64,000 nt of DNA from Begonia masoniana. Lineage: Eukaryota > Streptophyta > Magnoliopsida > Cucurbitales > Begoniaceae. This document shows, piece by piece, positions 1 through 11,797 of this stretch. Within the stretch, counting starts at the first letter, position 1; every line of letters begins with the position of its first letter. Position numbers and translations under genes: made by a program. The stretch covers positions 32,792,454-32,856,453 of the forward strand of contig CM039510.1 of NCBI GenBank assembly GCA_022432975.1. The letters are read 5' to 3'. Below the pieces are notes generated by a model, which was given only the letters and a program-made list of their open reading frames with translations, was not told the DNA's origin and searched no databases.

Positions 1-1182
1 GATTTTATCTCCCAATCGACATTCTAGGTAATCCCCTAAGCTTTTGACACGTTTAGTTTGTCGATTTAGGATTTATTTCGTTAGAGTTATTGATTTAGGG
101 TTGAGATTTATTGGATTTTAGTTAGAAATCGATGGTGTTGCGTTTTAATGCTCATTGAGGATACATCTATTGCTATTGAAGTAGTTAGGACGAATTGATG
201 GTGATTACTTGATAAATAGGGTTGATGTTGGTGGTTGGAATGAGTAAATGCCATTGACGTGAGGGAAAGTTAAGTTGTGCACATAAGGTGTTCGATAAAA
301 TGCCCGAACAAGATAAGTTGGAGTTTTAGGAAACTCCCTTAGCTAGGATTTTGCTAGTTTTGAACTTGGATTATTTGGGATTGATTTTTAACATCGAAAT
401 ATGAAATGTCTTAGGTGAAGAGGGCATAAAGTGAAGGCACGACGTTGCTAAAGGAGCCCAAGTAAGTGGGTGTATTAGGACTTCCGACCGTTAGGGCCCC
501 ACTTCACGAGGATACTAATGTGATTTATTTGAGTTATTGTTGATGGTTGTGACTTGTTGTGTGCTATGTTATGATGAATGAAGTAGAGTGATGTTATGAT
601 TCATGATGTACAGCTCGTTACGTATAACATGTTGTCTTTAAGTGAATTCATGCTCATGCATCATGATTCTTCAAAAACATACAAAAATGATTTATGTGCA
701 CGTTTTATATGATCATGATAAGTATATGAAAATTGTATGTAAGCATGAATATGTGTGGGACGGGGCAATTGACCACGATTATGTTTCTAATATTTTAGTG
801 TGGTTCATTGATCCTCCCGCTGGTGGGGGCCGGGTTGATACTGCACGATTAGCTCGCGGATCCTCCCGCTGGTGGAGGTCGGACTAGTCGTTACCGTTAT
901 TATCCGATTGGACAACGATTATGATTCCTTTGCCATTTCTCCTCGTGTAACGCCCCGAACCCGCCCCGGGCCCGGTGCGTCACGTTGCAAACAAAACCCG
1001 TGTTTAAAACTATGTTTAAATGATTTTTCGTAAATTTTTCGACTCGGTTTTCGAGTTTTTCGAACCCTCAAATTTTGTTGGAAAATGTGCCAAAATATGT
1101 TTAAAATATGTCGGAAAAAGTCGGGTTAAAACTGGTTTGAAATAAGAGTCAAAATGTTAAAAATTGAAGTATGAACAGTAAA

Positions 1183-1374
1183 GTGTCGACACTATGAACA
1201 GTAGGTGTCAACACTTTAAAACAGTTTTGCTCTCTGGTCTCTTTTCTTTGCAAAAGGTGTCGACACCTTGTATTTGGTGTCGACACTTTTGCAACTCTGT
1301 GAACAGTAAGTGTCGACACCTTGTCTTTGGTGTCGACACTTTTACAACAGGATGAACAGTACATGTCGACACCT
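1183..1374. repeat. GTGTCGACAC palindrome cluster in LTR A
   Basis: About eight GTGTCGACAC or near-copies (one reads GTGTCAACAC) are spaced by spacers containing GAACAGTA and TTTGCAA. The same cluster lies at 8979-9171 in the other LTR, and its beginning is present in the segment inserted at 4793-5122. It lies roughly 240-430 bp from the 3' end of the LTR in element orientation. Confidence 0.9.
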
Positions 1375-2220
1375 GCATGCAAATTTGTTTTGCCACTTTT
1401 CCTTAAGCTAAACTTCTCCAAAACCCATGAAATTTTAACCACATACTCCCGACACCTAACTCTTCAAATCCCGTAAATTTTATAGAAAACCAACTTCAAA
1501 TGATTAAATAAAAAAATAGCGAACATAACCCGACGTTAAATAGTTTAAAACCAAAACGGGCAATATAACGCCTAAAACTTTAAATACCCAAAACCTGAAA
1601 ATTTAACCCAAAAATATACCATTTCAATCCCCAAACGCTAACAACCATTACGAAAATAGTTTCAACCAAAACGACACACAAAATAAAATCATTTACATCG
1701 AAACCGTACAACCGGTACTAAAACAGTTATAACAACCCGTTCACCCTTGGTTCTACCTTACTCTCAACATTCAAAACATTACAAACACTAAACAACCATC
1801 TATCAAAATGTTCATCTCCCACATTACCCGACGAACAGTGGTCCAGACGCCCCGACAATGACCCGCACCGGCGGACTCCGTACTCCTCCGACTGCGGCCT
1901 AATCCTGAGCTGTCTCATCAACCTCACCTGTATAAAACTCGTCACCTACACCACAGAACACACAAAAAGGTAAGCCTAACGCTTAGCAAGTAGGGAATAA
2001 TGCACAACGACACGCTAAATGCTCGACTCAATCCTAACATGCAGTTTCTACACACTCAGTTGCTTTCTTTTCGTTTCAATTGCATTTTTATCTTTCACTT
2101 CCGTGTGAATCAAGTAGGCACACGCCCCCACACAGTCCAGGACGGCCACACCTTGACCCACGGAGCTAGACCGGAGGCACACGTCCCAACACAGTCCAAG
2201 ACGGCCAACCGAATCTCCTC

Positions 2221-2459
2221 CAATCGATCGTAGAATCCTCCGTGCACTTCAAGCACGGGTGCACTTCAAGCACCAACCCCATTGTGCACTTCAAGCACGA
2301 ATAGGTCGAGGAATTCATACTCACGACTCATTACGTACATTAGAATCCCCCAATCGATCGTAGAATCCTCCGTGCACTTCAAGCACGGGTGCACTTCAAG
2401 CACCAACCCCATTGTGCACTTCAAGCACGAATAGGTCGAGAAATTCATACTCACGACCA
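2221..2459. repeat. 130-bp tandem repeat in LTR A
   Basis: The block starting CAATCGATCGTAGAATCC is repeated with a period of 130 bp (2221 and 2351). Each copy contains three GTGCACTTCAAGCAC-type motifs that are themselves partial palindromes. The same pair lies at 10018-10256 in the other LTR. Confidence 0.88.
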
Positions 2460-3658
2460 CGTTGCAAATCTTTTCTTATCTTTCATTTCATTCTCACCGC
2501 TCAAGAATGCAAAACACGTAATTTCGTAGTTTAGAAAACCATGATGCGTGACACACGATGCATGACACAAAGCAAAACATAGCAACAATCAAACAATCCC
2601 TACCGTTCTATGGTGTAGGCCTGAAGGCAACAAACACGCACTCCACTACTTACCTGGTGGCTGCTCGATACTTCCTTGTTCACACCGTCCAACAAAATCA
2701 AACGTTCGATCACCTAACCAATACAGAAATTCACTTAGTAACAACCTAAATAAATTATAAGGATTTTCTAATTAAACTAAGCACACATTTCCTCCTAAAC
2801 TCACAACTTAACTCCAAACCCGATTTTTACACCAAAATTGACCGTCCAACTTCCAACGGTCGTAACTCTCTCGTTTTTTAACGGATTTTGACGTGCCACC
2901 CCATTACGGAAACCTCTACACGTCTACTATCCATTTAAGCACTCAATTCAATCAAACAAACACTTTGGTCAGCCCGAAATTCCCAAAGACAGAATCGGGT
3001 ATATGGTGTTCTTCAACCTATTTTGTGTAACACTCTTTCAATCTTCCATCTAATCCCTCTAACAACCTAAATCACTCCATTCAACAACTAAACTACCAAA
3101 ATAGGAAGGAAATATAACATCTAAACTCAATTTTTCGGACTTCACCAATTAGGGTTTCCAAACCCTATGCAAACTCTCACCAAACGCCCTAAAAACCTCA
3201 ACAAATCAACCCTTAATGTATGCAATTGAAAACCCACATGATTTTACCTTGAAAGCACCTTGGAAAATTGAAGAAAAGAAAGGGCAAGAAGCAGCTATGG
3301 AGGACGCCAAGCTTGGACGAAAATCGTGGAGAAGAAGATGGAAGGAAAAGAAGGAAACCAAACCCTTAAATTCTCCATTTTTCTCTCTTTTGAATTTTTC
3401 CACAACATTCTTCTTAATTACAAAAACTAACCACTTTTCTTTGGTCTAAAGTTTTCCAACGTGAATCACTCATCGAAGCACCACTTTAATCTCTCCTTTC
3501 CATTATTTTATTTCATCATTTTTCATACCATTAATGCTTAAAACAATCCTATTGGTTGTTTGACTTTTCAAACCCTTTGGTTTGAATTGTCAAACCACTT
3601 CATTTTCTCTTCTCAACCTATCCCTTCTAAACCCCTCACAAAGCACTCTCATACCTCA

Positions 3659-4783
3659 CTAACTTAGATCTAAACACGTAGTCAAAATTTTCCGGGTGTT
3701 ACAATCCACCCTCCTTACAAAAATTTTGTCCTCAAAATTTGCGTACCTGAAAAGTTCAGGGTAGCGCTCCATCATGTCCTGTTGACGTTCCCACGTCGCC
3801 TCCTCAACGTTGTGGTTGCGCCACAGCACTTTTACCAATGGAATGTCCTTATTGCGTAATTTCTTCACTGCATAATCCAATATTTCCACTGGTTTCTCTT
3901 CGTAGGACAATGTAGGCTGCACTTCGATTTCCTGCTGTACCACCACGTGCGATGGATCCCTTAAACACTTCCGAAGTATCGACACATGGAATACATTATG
4001 CACTCCCTCCATCGAAGCTGGCAATTCAAACTGATATGCTGTCTTCCCCACACGCTTCACAATAGGGAATGGACCAACAAATCTCGGGTTCAACTTACCT
4101 CGCTTCCCGAATCTCATCACACCCTTAAACGGTGATATTTTCAAGAACACCTCATCTCCTACCTCAAATTCCAGTTCGCGTCTTCTGCCATCTGCATAAC
4201 TCTTTTGTCTGCTCTGAGCTGTCAAAATACGCTGTCGAATGAACTGAATTTTATCCGTAGTCTGCTGAACAATCTCCGGGCCAATCAAACTAGATTCTCC
4301 GACTTCGTCCCAATAAAGAGGCGATCTGCACTTTCTTCCATAAAGAGCCTCGTATGGAGCCATTCCAATAGTATCTTGATAACTATTGTTATATGAGAAC
4401 TCCACCAAAGGTATATACCTACTCCAAGAACCTTGAAACTCCAACACACACGCTCGGAGCATATCCTCAAGAGTCTGAATAGTACGCTCAGATTGTCCGT
4501 CCGTCTGAGGATGAAAAGCAGTGCTGAAATTCAACCGAGTCCCCATCGCCTTGTGCAGACTCTGCCAAAATTTTGAAGTGAATCTCGGGTCCCTGTCTGA
4601 TACAATCGAAGTTGGCACACCATGTAATCTCAAAATCTCTTGAATATAAAGTTCAGCAAATCGATCCATACCATATGTCATCTTTACCGGCAGAAAATGG
4701 GCTGACTTCGTTAAACGATCTACAATCACCCATATACCGTCAAATCCCTTCGTCGTCCTAGGCAATCCAACAACGAAATCCAT
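3659..4783 (-). CDS. Integrase core and chromodomain, C-terminal part of element A pol
   Basis: This frame of 374 codons holds the DD35E integrase core: D2 in MDFVVGLPR, D63 in SDRDPRF and E99 in TDGQSER, with 35 residues between the last two. A GPF-type C-terminal domain follows around residues 200-265 and a chromodomain around 297-345 (WRNHNVEEATWE). Integrase inserts the element's cDNA, and the chromodomain of this group directs it to heterochromatin marks. The first methionine is an internal residue and not a native start. The domain is cut off from the upstream gag-pol frame by the segment at 4793-5122. The frame reads through the polypurine tract and ends about 45 nt inside the 3' LTR. 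Confidence 0.93.
   Translation of the reverse strand: MDFVVGLPRTTKGFDGIWVIVDRLTKSAHFLPVKMTYGMDRFAELYIQEILRLHGVPTSIVSDRDPRFTSKFWQSLHKAMGTRLNFSTAFHPQTDGQSERTIQTLEDMLRACVLEFQGSWSRYIPLVEFSYNNSYQDTIGMAPYEALYGRKCRSPLYWDEVGESSLIGPEIVQQTTDKIQFIRQRILTAQSRQKSYADGRRRELEFEVGDEVFLKISPFKGVMRFGKRGKLNPRFVGPFPIVKRVGKTAYQFELPASMEGVHNVFHVSILRKCLRDPSHVVVQQEIEVQPTLSYEEKPVEILDYAVKKLRNKDIPLVKVLWRNHNVEEATWERQQDMMERYPELFRYANFEDKIFVRRVDCNTRKILTTCLDLS
3704..3716 (-). promoter_or_regulatory. Polypurine tract of element A
   Basis: On the minus strand AAGGAGGGTGGAT sits directly before the TGTAAC start of the 3' LTR. This is the expected position for plus-strand DNA priming. Confidence 0.85.
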
Positions 4784-4792
4784 GGAAATCTG

Positions 4793-5122
4793 TCTGATAC
4801 CATAATTGTAACGCCCCGAACCCGGCCCGGGCCCGGTGCGTCACGTTGCAAACAACTCTCGAATTTAAACGACGTTTAAAAGTAATTTAATAAAAATATT
4901 CGGCTCGGTTTTGTAAAATTCCCGGCTCGATGTTCGGGTTTTTCGAACCCTCAAATTTTGTTGGAAAACGTGCCAAAATATGTTTAAAATATGTCGGAAA
5001 AAGTCGGGTTAAAACTGGTTTGAAATAAGCGTCAAAATGTTAAAAATTGAAGTATGAACAGTAAAGTGTCGACACTATGAACAGTAGGTGTCAACACTTT
5101 AAAACAGTTTTGCTCTCTGGTC
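4793..5122 (-). mobile_element. Inserted LTR 3'-end plus primer-site segment within integrase of A
   Basis: The segment contains a TGTAAC LTR terminus at 4807, ten bases of the initiator-Met primer site (complement of TCTGATACCA at 4793-4802) and a 4-nt spacer, exactly as at a 5' LTR/leader junction. It then runs 315 bp into the LTR and stops abruptly. It lies in the same orientation as A. Its first 150 bp next to the primer site differ clearly from A's own LTRs, while the rest is nearly identical, so the donor was a different subfamily member. CAGA microhomology is present at the junction. It separates the PEWKW end of the integrase zinc-finger frame from the MDF start of the core. Confidence 0.9.
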
Positions 5123-8100
5123 CCACTTCCACTCAGGAACCGGCAATGGCTGCAACTTTCCTGCAGGTCTCTGATGCTCTGCTTTCACCTGCTGACAGAT
5201 CAAACATGTTTCTACAAATTCAGCCACTGACTTCTTCATGCCAGGCCACCAATAATGCTGCTTGAGGTCCCTGTACATCTTCGTACTGCCTGGGTGCACA
5301 GACAACCTCGACGAATGAGCTTCAGCTAAAATCTCCCTCTGAAGCTGTTCACTGCTCGGAACGTACCATCGATTACGAAACTTCAAAATGCCATCATCCG
5401 AGTAGCTGAACTCCGTCCTATCGTCAGACACCATACTCAGCTTAAATGTACTGCACTCCGCATCTTCCTGCTGAGCTTCTCTGATTTTCTCCAAAATGGT
5501 AGGCTTCAGAGAAAGATCTGATAACACGGCAGTCACGTTTGAAATCAACTCTAAATCAAATCTCTGAAACTCCGTGTTCAACTCTCTAGACATCTCCACT
5601 TCCATAGCTGACACGGAAGCTAATACTCGGCTTAAGGCATCTGCAACTACATTGGCCTTCCCGGGGTGGTATTTAATTTCCAAATCATAATCCTTTACGA
5701 GCTCTAACCACCGCCGCTGCCTCATGTTCAGCTCCTTCTGGGTGAAAATATACTTCAGACTTTTGTGATCTGAATATACTTCACATTGCTGACCATATAA
5801 ATAATGCCGCCAAATTTTCAAAGCAAACACCACAGCGGCTAACTCCAGGTCGTGGGTTGGATAATTCTTTTCGTAAGGCTTCAGCTGTCTAGAAGCATAT
5901 GCTATCACCTTATTATTCTGCATAAGCACGCAACCCAGACCTATCCGAGAGGCATCGCAATAAATACAGAACTTATCCTCTGCTACAGGCAACGTCAAAA
6001 CTGGAGCTGTAGTTAATTTCTGCTTTAATGTCTGAAAGCTTAACTCACATTCTTCAGACCATTCATACTTCACATCCTTTCGTGTCAGACGAGTCATAGG
6101 TGCTGCTATTTTAGAAAACCCTTCAATGAATCTTCTGTAATAGCCGGCTAATCCCAGAAAACTTCGAATCTCGTTGACATTTTTCGGTTGAGGCCATTCA
6201 TTAATCGATTGAATCTTGGCCGGATCCACAGATATTCCACCATTCGAAATTACGTGACCAAGAAAATGCACCTCCGTCAACCAAAACGCACATTTCGAAA
6301 ATTTGGCGTATAACTGATGCCGCTTTAGAAGCTCCAGAACAAGCCTTAAATGTTCCTTATGCTCCTCTTCATCCTTTGAATAAATCAAAATATCATCGAT
6401 AAACACAATTACAAATCTATCGAGATATTCCTTGAACACCCTATTCATCAGGTCCATAAAAGCAGCTGGAGCATTCGTCAAACCAAACGACATAACCAGG
6501 AACTCATAATGTCCGTACCGAGTCCTGAAAGCCGTCTTCGGGATATCCTGTGATCTGACCTTCAATTGGTAATACCCCGATCTCAGATCAATCTTAGAAA
6601 ATATCCGGGCTTCTTGCAACTGGTCAAACAAATCATCTATTCTTGGCAATGGGTACTTGTTTTTCACCGTTAACTTGTTCAATTCTCGGTAGTCAATACA
6701 CATTCGAAGCGACCCGTCCTTCTTCTTAACAAATAATACGGGCGCTCCCCAAGGCGAGAAACTAGGGCGTATAAAGCCCTTGTCAACTAGTTCCTCTAAC
6801 TGCTTTTTCAATTCTTTCAATTCAGGAGGAGCCAACCTGTAAGGATTCTTCGACACAGGCTCAGCTCCAGGATACGTATCAATAACAAACTCGATTTCCC
6901 GGTCCGGAGGTAGACCAGGCAAATCATCCAAGAACACCTCGGGAAATTCACAAACGACTAAAACATCCTGAGGTTTCACTTCTACCAATGAATGAACATC
7001 TACAACAGTTGCAAGAAAACAAATACACTCACCCTTAGCAAATTCCTGAGCATCGAGCGAAGCCATAACTGAAAGCGTCTGAACACTCCTCAACGATTGC
7101 AAGGAAAGCTTCTCGCCATCCGGAGGATTAAAGTTAACAGTCCCTGTTCTGCAATCAATGGTGACATGGTGACGGAATAACCAATCCATACCGAGTATGA
7201 CATCATACCCGGTAATCCCCATGACTATCAAATCAGCAGGCAGTTGCTTCCTTCCCACTGATATCAAACTATTCAATACTATCTGTTCTGAATGCAGACA
7301 TTCACCCGAAGGTAACTTCACATCATAAAAACATTCAGCCGGACTCACTTCCATGTTCACTTTCACCACAAATGCCGTTGCCACAAAAGAATGAGAAGCA
7401 CCTGAGTCTATCAAAGTAAAAGCAGGCACCGAATTAACAAACACAGTACCTGAGATAACAGCAGGACGGTCTTCACTCTCGGGCTCGATCATAGCAAAAA
7501 TTCGAGGCATAGCTTTCACTGGTTCTTTCTTCGCTGCCAGGCAATCTCTCGCCATGTGACCCGGCTTGTTGCAATTAAAACATCGAATAACTTTCGGCTT
7601 CGGGCAGTTTCGAAACATGTGACCAGACTCAAAGCAATTGTAACATTTTCCTTCGTACTGTCCGCACTCTCCTGGATGTGACTTCAAACATTTCGGACAC
7701 CGTGGAAACAACTTTCCTTGTTGTGGTTGCTGCTGAGGCCTCTTACCACCTCTTTGATCTTTCATAGTTCCTCCCGGTCGTTTCGTACCTTGAAATTGCG
7801 AAGAGGATCCGCCTTTGCTAAACTGTGCGGTAATATCCTTGAACATTCTCTTAGGAGCTTCAGCAGGTTTAAGGATCTTCCCGGCAGTTTTCTCTACTTC
7901 TAAAGCCTTGGCCGTCACACGGGTAAATGGTATCCCGTCGATCCCAAAAGTCGTCACTAGCATTTCAATCTCCGGCTTTAAACCTTGTACAAACTGAAAA
8001 ATTTTATCTTCCTCACTATTGACCATACGGCCGGAAAACTTGGATAATGTTTCGAATTGCTGAATATAATCCCCAACGGATCCAGTCTGTTTCAAAGCCA

Positions 8101-8578
8101 TGAATTCCAATCGCTTTTCTGCTCGGGCTGTTCGGTTGTAGTATTTCTCATAAAATATTTCTTTGAAATCTTCCCAACTCATGCTCTGAGTATCGGTCGT
8201 AGCTTTCACTGTTCCCCACCAGCTTTTGGCACTATCAGATAGGTGGAACGTCGCACACTTAACCTTGTTTTCTTCCTCCAACTCGGCCACACCAAACATT
8301 TCTTCAATTGTACAAATCCAATTTTCAGCTGCTATTGGATTAGTCAGACTTCCTTCAAAGGCAGGGGGCTTTAACCGTCTAAATCTATCTCCGCTAGAGC
8401 CAGCTCCAGAGCTGGACCCCGCTCCAAGGCCTCCCTGTAGTCCTTGATTCATAAAAACACCGAGCAGTTGAGCTTGCATGGTTAACAGATCCCTGAGTTG
8501 TTTGTTAGGGTCCTCAGGTGGTTCGGGCTCATTCCGGGGTCGTCCGGGTCGTCTTGGCTCTCCTGGGTTTCTAGGCAT
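5099..8578 (-). CDS. Gag-protease-RT-RNase H-integrase N-terminus polyprotein, element A (truncated)
   Basis: The frame is 1159 codons from a methionine (MPRNPGEP) 148 nt after the primer site. Gag occupies about residues 60-240. It is followed by two CCHC knuckles (C312/C315/H320/C325 and C333/C336/H341/C346). Protease has the DSGASHSF motif with D391. RT has D664 and the FIDDIL pair D728/D729. RNase H has D875, E912, D937 and D980. The integrase HHCC zinc finger is H1088, H1095, C1125 and C1128. The last five codons and the stop come from the inserted segment at 4793-5122, so the integrase core is missing from this frame. A two-knuckle gag distinguishes A from B. Confidence 0.95.
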   Translation of the reverse strand: MPRNPGEPRRPGRPRNEPEPPEDPNKQLRDLLTMQAQLLGVFMNQGLQGGLGAGSSSGAGSSGDRFRRLKPPAFEGSLTNPIAAENWICTIEEMFGVAELEEENKVKCATFHLSDSAKSWWGTVKATTDTQSMSWEDFKEIFYEKYYNRTARAEKRLEFMALKQTGSVGDYIQQFETLSKFSGRMVNSEEDKIFQFVQGLKPEIEMLVTTFGIDGIPFTRVTAKALEVEKTAGKILKPAEAPKRMFKDITAQFSKGGSSSQFQGTKRPGGTMKDQRGGKRPQQQPQQGKLFPRCPKCLKSHPGECGQYEGKCYNCFESGHMFRNCPKPKVIRCFNCNKPGHMARDCLAAKKEPVKAMPRIFAMIEPESEDRPAVISGTVFVNSVPAFTLIDSGASHSFVATAFVVKVNMEVSPAECFYDVKLPSGECLHSEQIVLNSLISVGRKQLPADLIVMGITGYDVILGMDWLFRHHVTIDCRTGTVNFNPPDGEKLSLQSLRSVQTLSVMASLDAQEFAKGECICFLATVVDVHSLVEVKPQDVLVVCEFPEVFLDDLPGLPPDREIEFVIDTYPGAEPVSKNPYRLAPPELKELKKQLEELVDKGFIRPSFSPWGAPVLFVKKKDGSLRMCIDYRELNKLTVKNKYPLPRIDDLFDQLQEARIFSKIDLRSGYYQLKVRSQDIPKTAFRTRYGHYEFLVMSFGLTNAPAAFMDLMNRVFKEYLDRFVIVFIDDILIYSKDEEEHKEHLRLVLELLKRHQLYAKFSKCAFWLTEVHFLGHVISNGGISVDPAKIQSINEWPQPKNVNEIRSFLGLAGYYRRFIEGFSKIAAPMTRLTRKDVKYEWSEECELSFQTLKQKLTTAPVLTLPVAEDKFCIYCDASRIGLGCVLMQNNKVIAYASRQLKPYEKNYPTHDLELAAVVFALKIWRHYLYGQQCEVYSDHKSLKYIFTQKELNMRQRRWLELVKDYDLEIKYHPGKANVVADALSRVLASVSAMEVEMSRELNTEFQRFDLELISNVTAVLSDLSLKPTILEKIREAQQEDAECSTFKLSMVSDDRTEFSYSDDGILKFRNRWYVPSSEQLQREILAEAHSSRLSVHPGSTKMYRDLKQHYWWPGMKKSVAEFVETCLICQQVKAEHQRPAGKLQPLPVPEWKWDQRAKLF

Positions 8579-8725
8579 TTTCTTATGCTAGTCCTGTAAA
8601 AGGTTAGAAAATCTAATCTTAGAAAAAGAACTAACTAAAGTTTAAAGAAATACTTACAGTCGGTGAAGCACGTTGTACGGCGGCCGGTATTGTCGGGTAA
8701 TCCTTTGAACGACTCGACCACTAAC

Positions 8726-8737
8726 GCTCTGATACCA
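8726..8737 (-). promoter_or_regulatory. Primer binding site, tRNA-iMet type, element A
   Basis: The minus strand reads TGGTATCAGAGC four bases after the 5' LTR end at 8742. This is complementary to the 3' end of plant initiator tRNA-Met. Confidence 0.93.
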
Positions 8738-8741
8738 TATT

Positions 8742-11500
8742 TGTAACGCCCCGAACCCGCCCCGGGCCCGGTGCGTCACGTTGCAAACAAAACCCGTGTT
8801 TAAAACTATGTTTAAATGATTTTTCGTAAATTTTTCGACTCGGTTTTCGAGTTTTTCGAACCCTCAAATTTTGTTGGAAAATGTGCCAAAATATGTTTAA
8901 AATATGTCGGAAAAAGTCGGGTTAAAACTGGTTTGAAATAAGCGTCAAAATGTTAAAAATTGAAGTATGAACAGTAAAGTGTCGACACTATGAACAGTAG
9001 GTGTCAACACTTTAAAACAGTTTTGCTCTCTGGTCTCTTTTCTTTGCAAAAGGTGTCGACACCTTGTATTTGGTGTCGACACTTTTGCAACTCTGTGAAC
9101 AGTAAGTGTCGACACCTTGTCTTTGGTGTCGACACTTTTACAACAGGATGAACAGTACATGTCGACACCTGCATGCAAATTTGTTTTGCCACTTTTCCTT
9201 AAGCTAAACTTCTCCAAAACCCATGAAATTTTAACCACATACTCCCGACACCTAACTCTTCAAATCCCGTAAATTTTATAGAAAAACCAACTTCAAATGA
9301 TTAAATAAAAAAATAGCGAACATAACCCGACGTTAAATAGTTTAAAACCAAAACGGGCAATATAACGCCTAAAACTTTAAATACCCAAAACCTGAAAATT
9401 TAACCCAAAAATATACCATTTCAATCCCCAAACGCTAACAACCATTACGAAAATAGTTTCAACCAAAACGACACACAAAATAAAATCATTTACATCGAAA
9501 CCGTACAACCGGTACTAAAACAGTTATAACAACCCGTTCACCCTTGGTTCTACCTTACTCTCAACATTCAAAACATTACAAACACTAAACAACCATCTAT
9601 CAAAATGTTCATCTCCCACATTACCCGACGAACAGTGGTCCAGACGCCCCGACAATGACCCGCACCGGCGGACTCCGTACTCCTCCGACTGCGGCCTAAT
9701 CCTGAGCTGTCTCATCAACCTCACCTGTATAAAACTCGTCACCTACACCACAGAACACACAAAAAGGTAAGCCTAACGCTTAGCAAGTAGGGAATAATGC
9801 ACAACGACACGCTAAATGCTCGACTCAATCCTAACATGCAGTTTCTACACACTCAGTTGCTTTCTTTTCGTTTCAATTGCATTTTTATCTTTCACTTCCG
9901 TGTGAATCAAGTAGGCACACGCCCCCACACAGTCCAGGACGGCCACACCTTGACCCACGGAGCTAGACCGGAGGCACACGTCCCAACACAGTCCAAGACG
10001 GCCAACCGAATCTCCTCCAATAGATCGTAGAATCCTCCGTGCACTTCAAGCACGGGTGCACTTCAAGCACCAACCCCATTGTGCACTTCAAGCACGAATA
10101 GGTCGAGGAATTCATACTCACGACTCATTACGTACATTAGAATCCCCCAATCGATCGTAGAATCCTCCGTGCACTTCAAGCACGGGTGCACTTCAAGCAC
10201 CAACCCCATTGTGCACTTCAAGCACGAATAGGTCGAGAAATTCATACTCACGACCACGTTGCAAATCTTTTCTTATCTTTCATTTCATTCTCACCGCTCA
10301 AGAATGCAAAACACGTAATTTCGTAGTTTAGAAAACCATGATGCGTGACACACGATGCATGACACAAAGCAAAACATAGCAACAATCAAACAATCCCTAC
10401 CGTTCTATGGTGTAGGCCTGAAGGCAACAAACACGCACTCCACTACTTACCTGGTGGCTGCTCGATACTTCCTTGTTCACACCGTCCAACAAAATCAAAC
10501 GTTCGATCACCTAACCAATACAGAAATTCACTTAGTAACAACCTAAATAAATTATAAGGATTTTCTAATTAAACTAAGCACACATTTCCTCCTAAACTCA
10601 CAACTTAACTCCAAACCCGATTTTTACACCAAAATTGACCGTCCAACTTCCAACGGTCGTAACTCTCTCGTTTTTTAACGGATTTTGACGTGCCACCCCA
10701 TTACGGAAACCTCTACACGTCTACTATCCATTTAAGCACTCAATTCAATCAAACAAACACTTTGGTCAGCCCGAAATTCCCAAAGACAGAATCGGGTATA
10801 TGGTGTTCTTCAACCTATTTTGTGTAACACTCTTTCAATCTTCCATCTAATCCCTCTAACAACCTAAATCACTCCATTCAACAACTAAACTACCAAAATA
10901 GGAAGGAAATATAACATCTAAACTCAATTTTTCGGACTTCACCAATTAGGGTTTCCAAACCCTATGCAAACTCTCACCAAACGCCCTAAAAACCTCAACA
11001 AATCAACCCTTAATGTATGCAATTGAAAACCCACATGATTTTACCTTGAAAGCACCTTGGAAAATTGAAGAAAAGAAAGGGCAAGAAGCAGCTATGGAGG
11101 ACGCCAAGCTTGGACGAAAATCGTGGAGAAGAAGATGGAAGGAAAAGAAGGAAACCAAACCCTTAAATTCTCCATTTTTCTCTCTTTTGAATTTTTCCAC
11201 AACATTCTTCTTAATTACAAAAACTAACCACTTTTCTTTGGTCTAAAGTTTTCCAACGTGAATCACTCATCGAAGCACCACTTTAATCTCTCCTTTCCAT
11301 TATTTTATTTCATCATTTTTCATACCATTAATGCTTAAAACAATCCTATTGGTTGTTTGACTTTTCAAACCCTTTGGTTTGAATTGTCAAACCACTTCAT
11401 TTTCTCTTCTCAACCTATCCCTTCTAAACCCCTCACAAAGCACTCTCATACCTCACTAACTTAGATCTAAACACGTAGTCAAAATTTTCCGGGTGTTACA
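8742..11500 (-). repeat. 5' LTR of element A (2759 bp)
   Basis: Same content as the LTR at 946-3703 with three visible differences. It includes the palindrome cluster at 8979-9171, the 130-bp tandem repeat at 10018-10256 and the same gene-like layout. It ends in GTTACA followed by the CCTCG duplication at 11501-11505. On the minus strand a TATA-like AAATACAA lies about 30 nt before the point that corresponds to the truncated end of the 4793-5122 segment. Confidence 0.93.
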
Positions 11501-11797
11501 CCTCGTGCCCCTCAATTCATGCCATGTTAATGATGAATAAGAACAAGATTACGAACACGAACATGATTTTGTGAAGCATGCGTTCATGAGCATTTACATA
11601 TTTGTTGCACTCCTTACTAAGCATTAGACTTATAGTTTAAACCTTATGATGTAGGTGACGAATTGAAAGGTGAGGACCTTAAACCAAGTGATGACGTCTG
11701 AGTCGAGTTGCTAGATGGTGCTCATAGCGGAGTTTTGTGGCTGGGTGGCTTTTTGGCCCAAGGGTGGTGCTCCTAGCATGAATCGGTATAGGTTTAT

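Larger units (their letters stand above)
946..3703 (-). repeat. 3' LTR of element A (2758 bp)
   Basis: The boundary is TGTAAC on the left and GTTACA on the right, next to the CCTCG target duplication. On the minus strand it holds a telo-box pair near 3150-3170, an exon-like block about 2653-2712 (60 nt) ending at a GTAAGT donor (complement of TTACCT at 2649-2654), and an acidic frame at 1899-1943 (DEFYTGEVDETAQD, stop TAG). Small frames in the LTR are not supported as ordinary genes. Confidence 0.93.
946..11500 (-). mobile_element. Full-length Ty3/gypsy Tekay-type chromovirus, element A
   Basis: A complete element runs on the minus strand with CCTCG duplications at 941-945 and 11501-11505. 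The termini are TGTAAC and GTTACA. The LTRs are about 2758 bp. Read from right to left the order is 5' LTR, initiator-Met primer site, gag-pol, polypurine tract, 3' LTR. By eye the two LTRs differ at only three places: one base near 1145, one A in a run near 1487, and one base near 2225. That implies a very recent insertion, in the order of tens of thousands of years at the usual plant LTR rate. The gag-pol frame is open except for a 330-bp insertion within integrase, so the copy is probably not self-sufficient. Confidence 0.95.
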
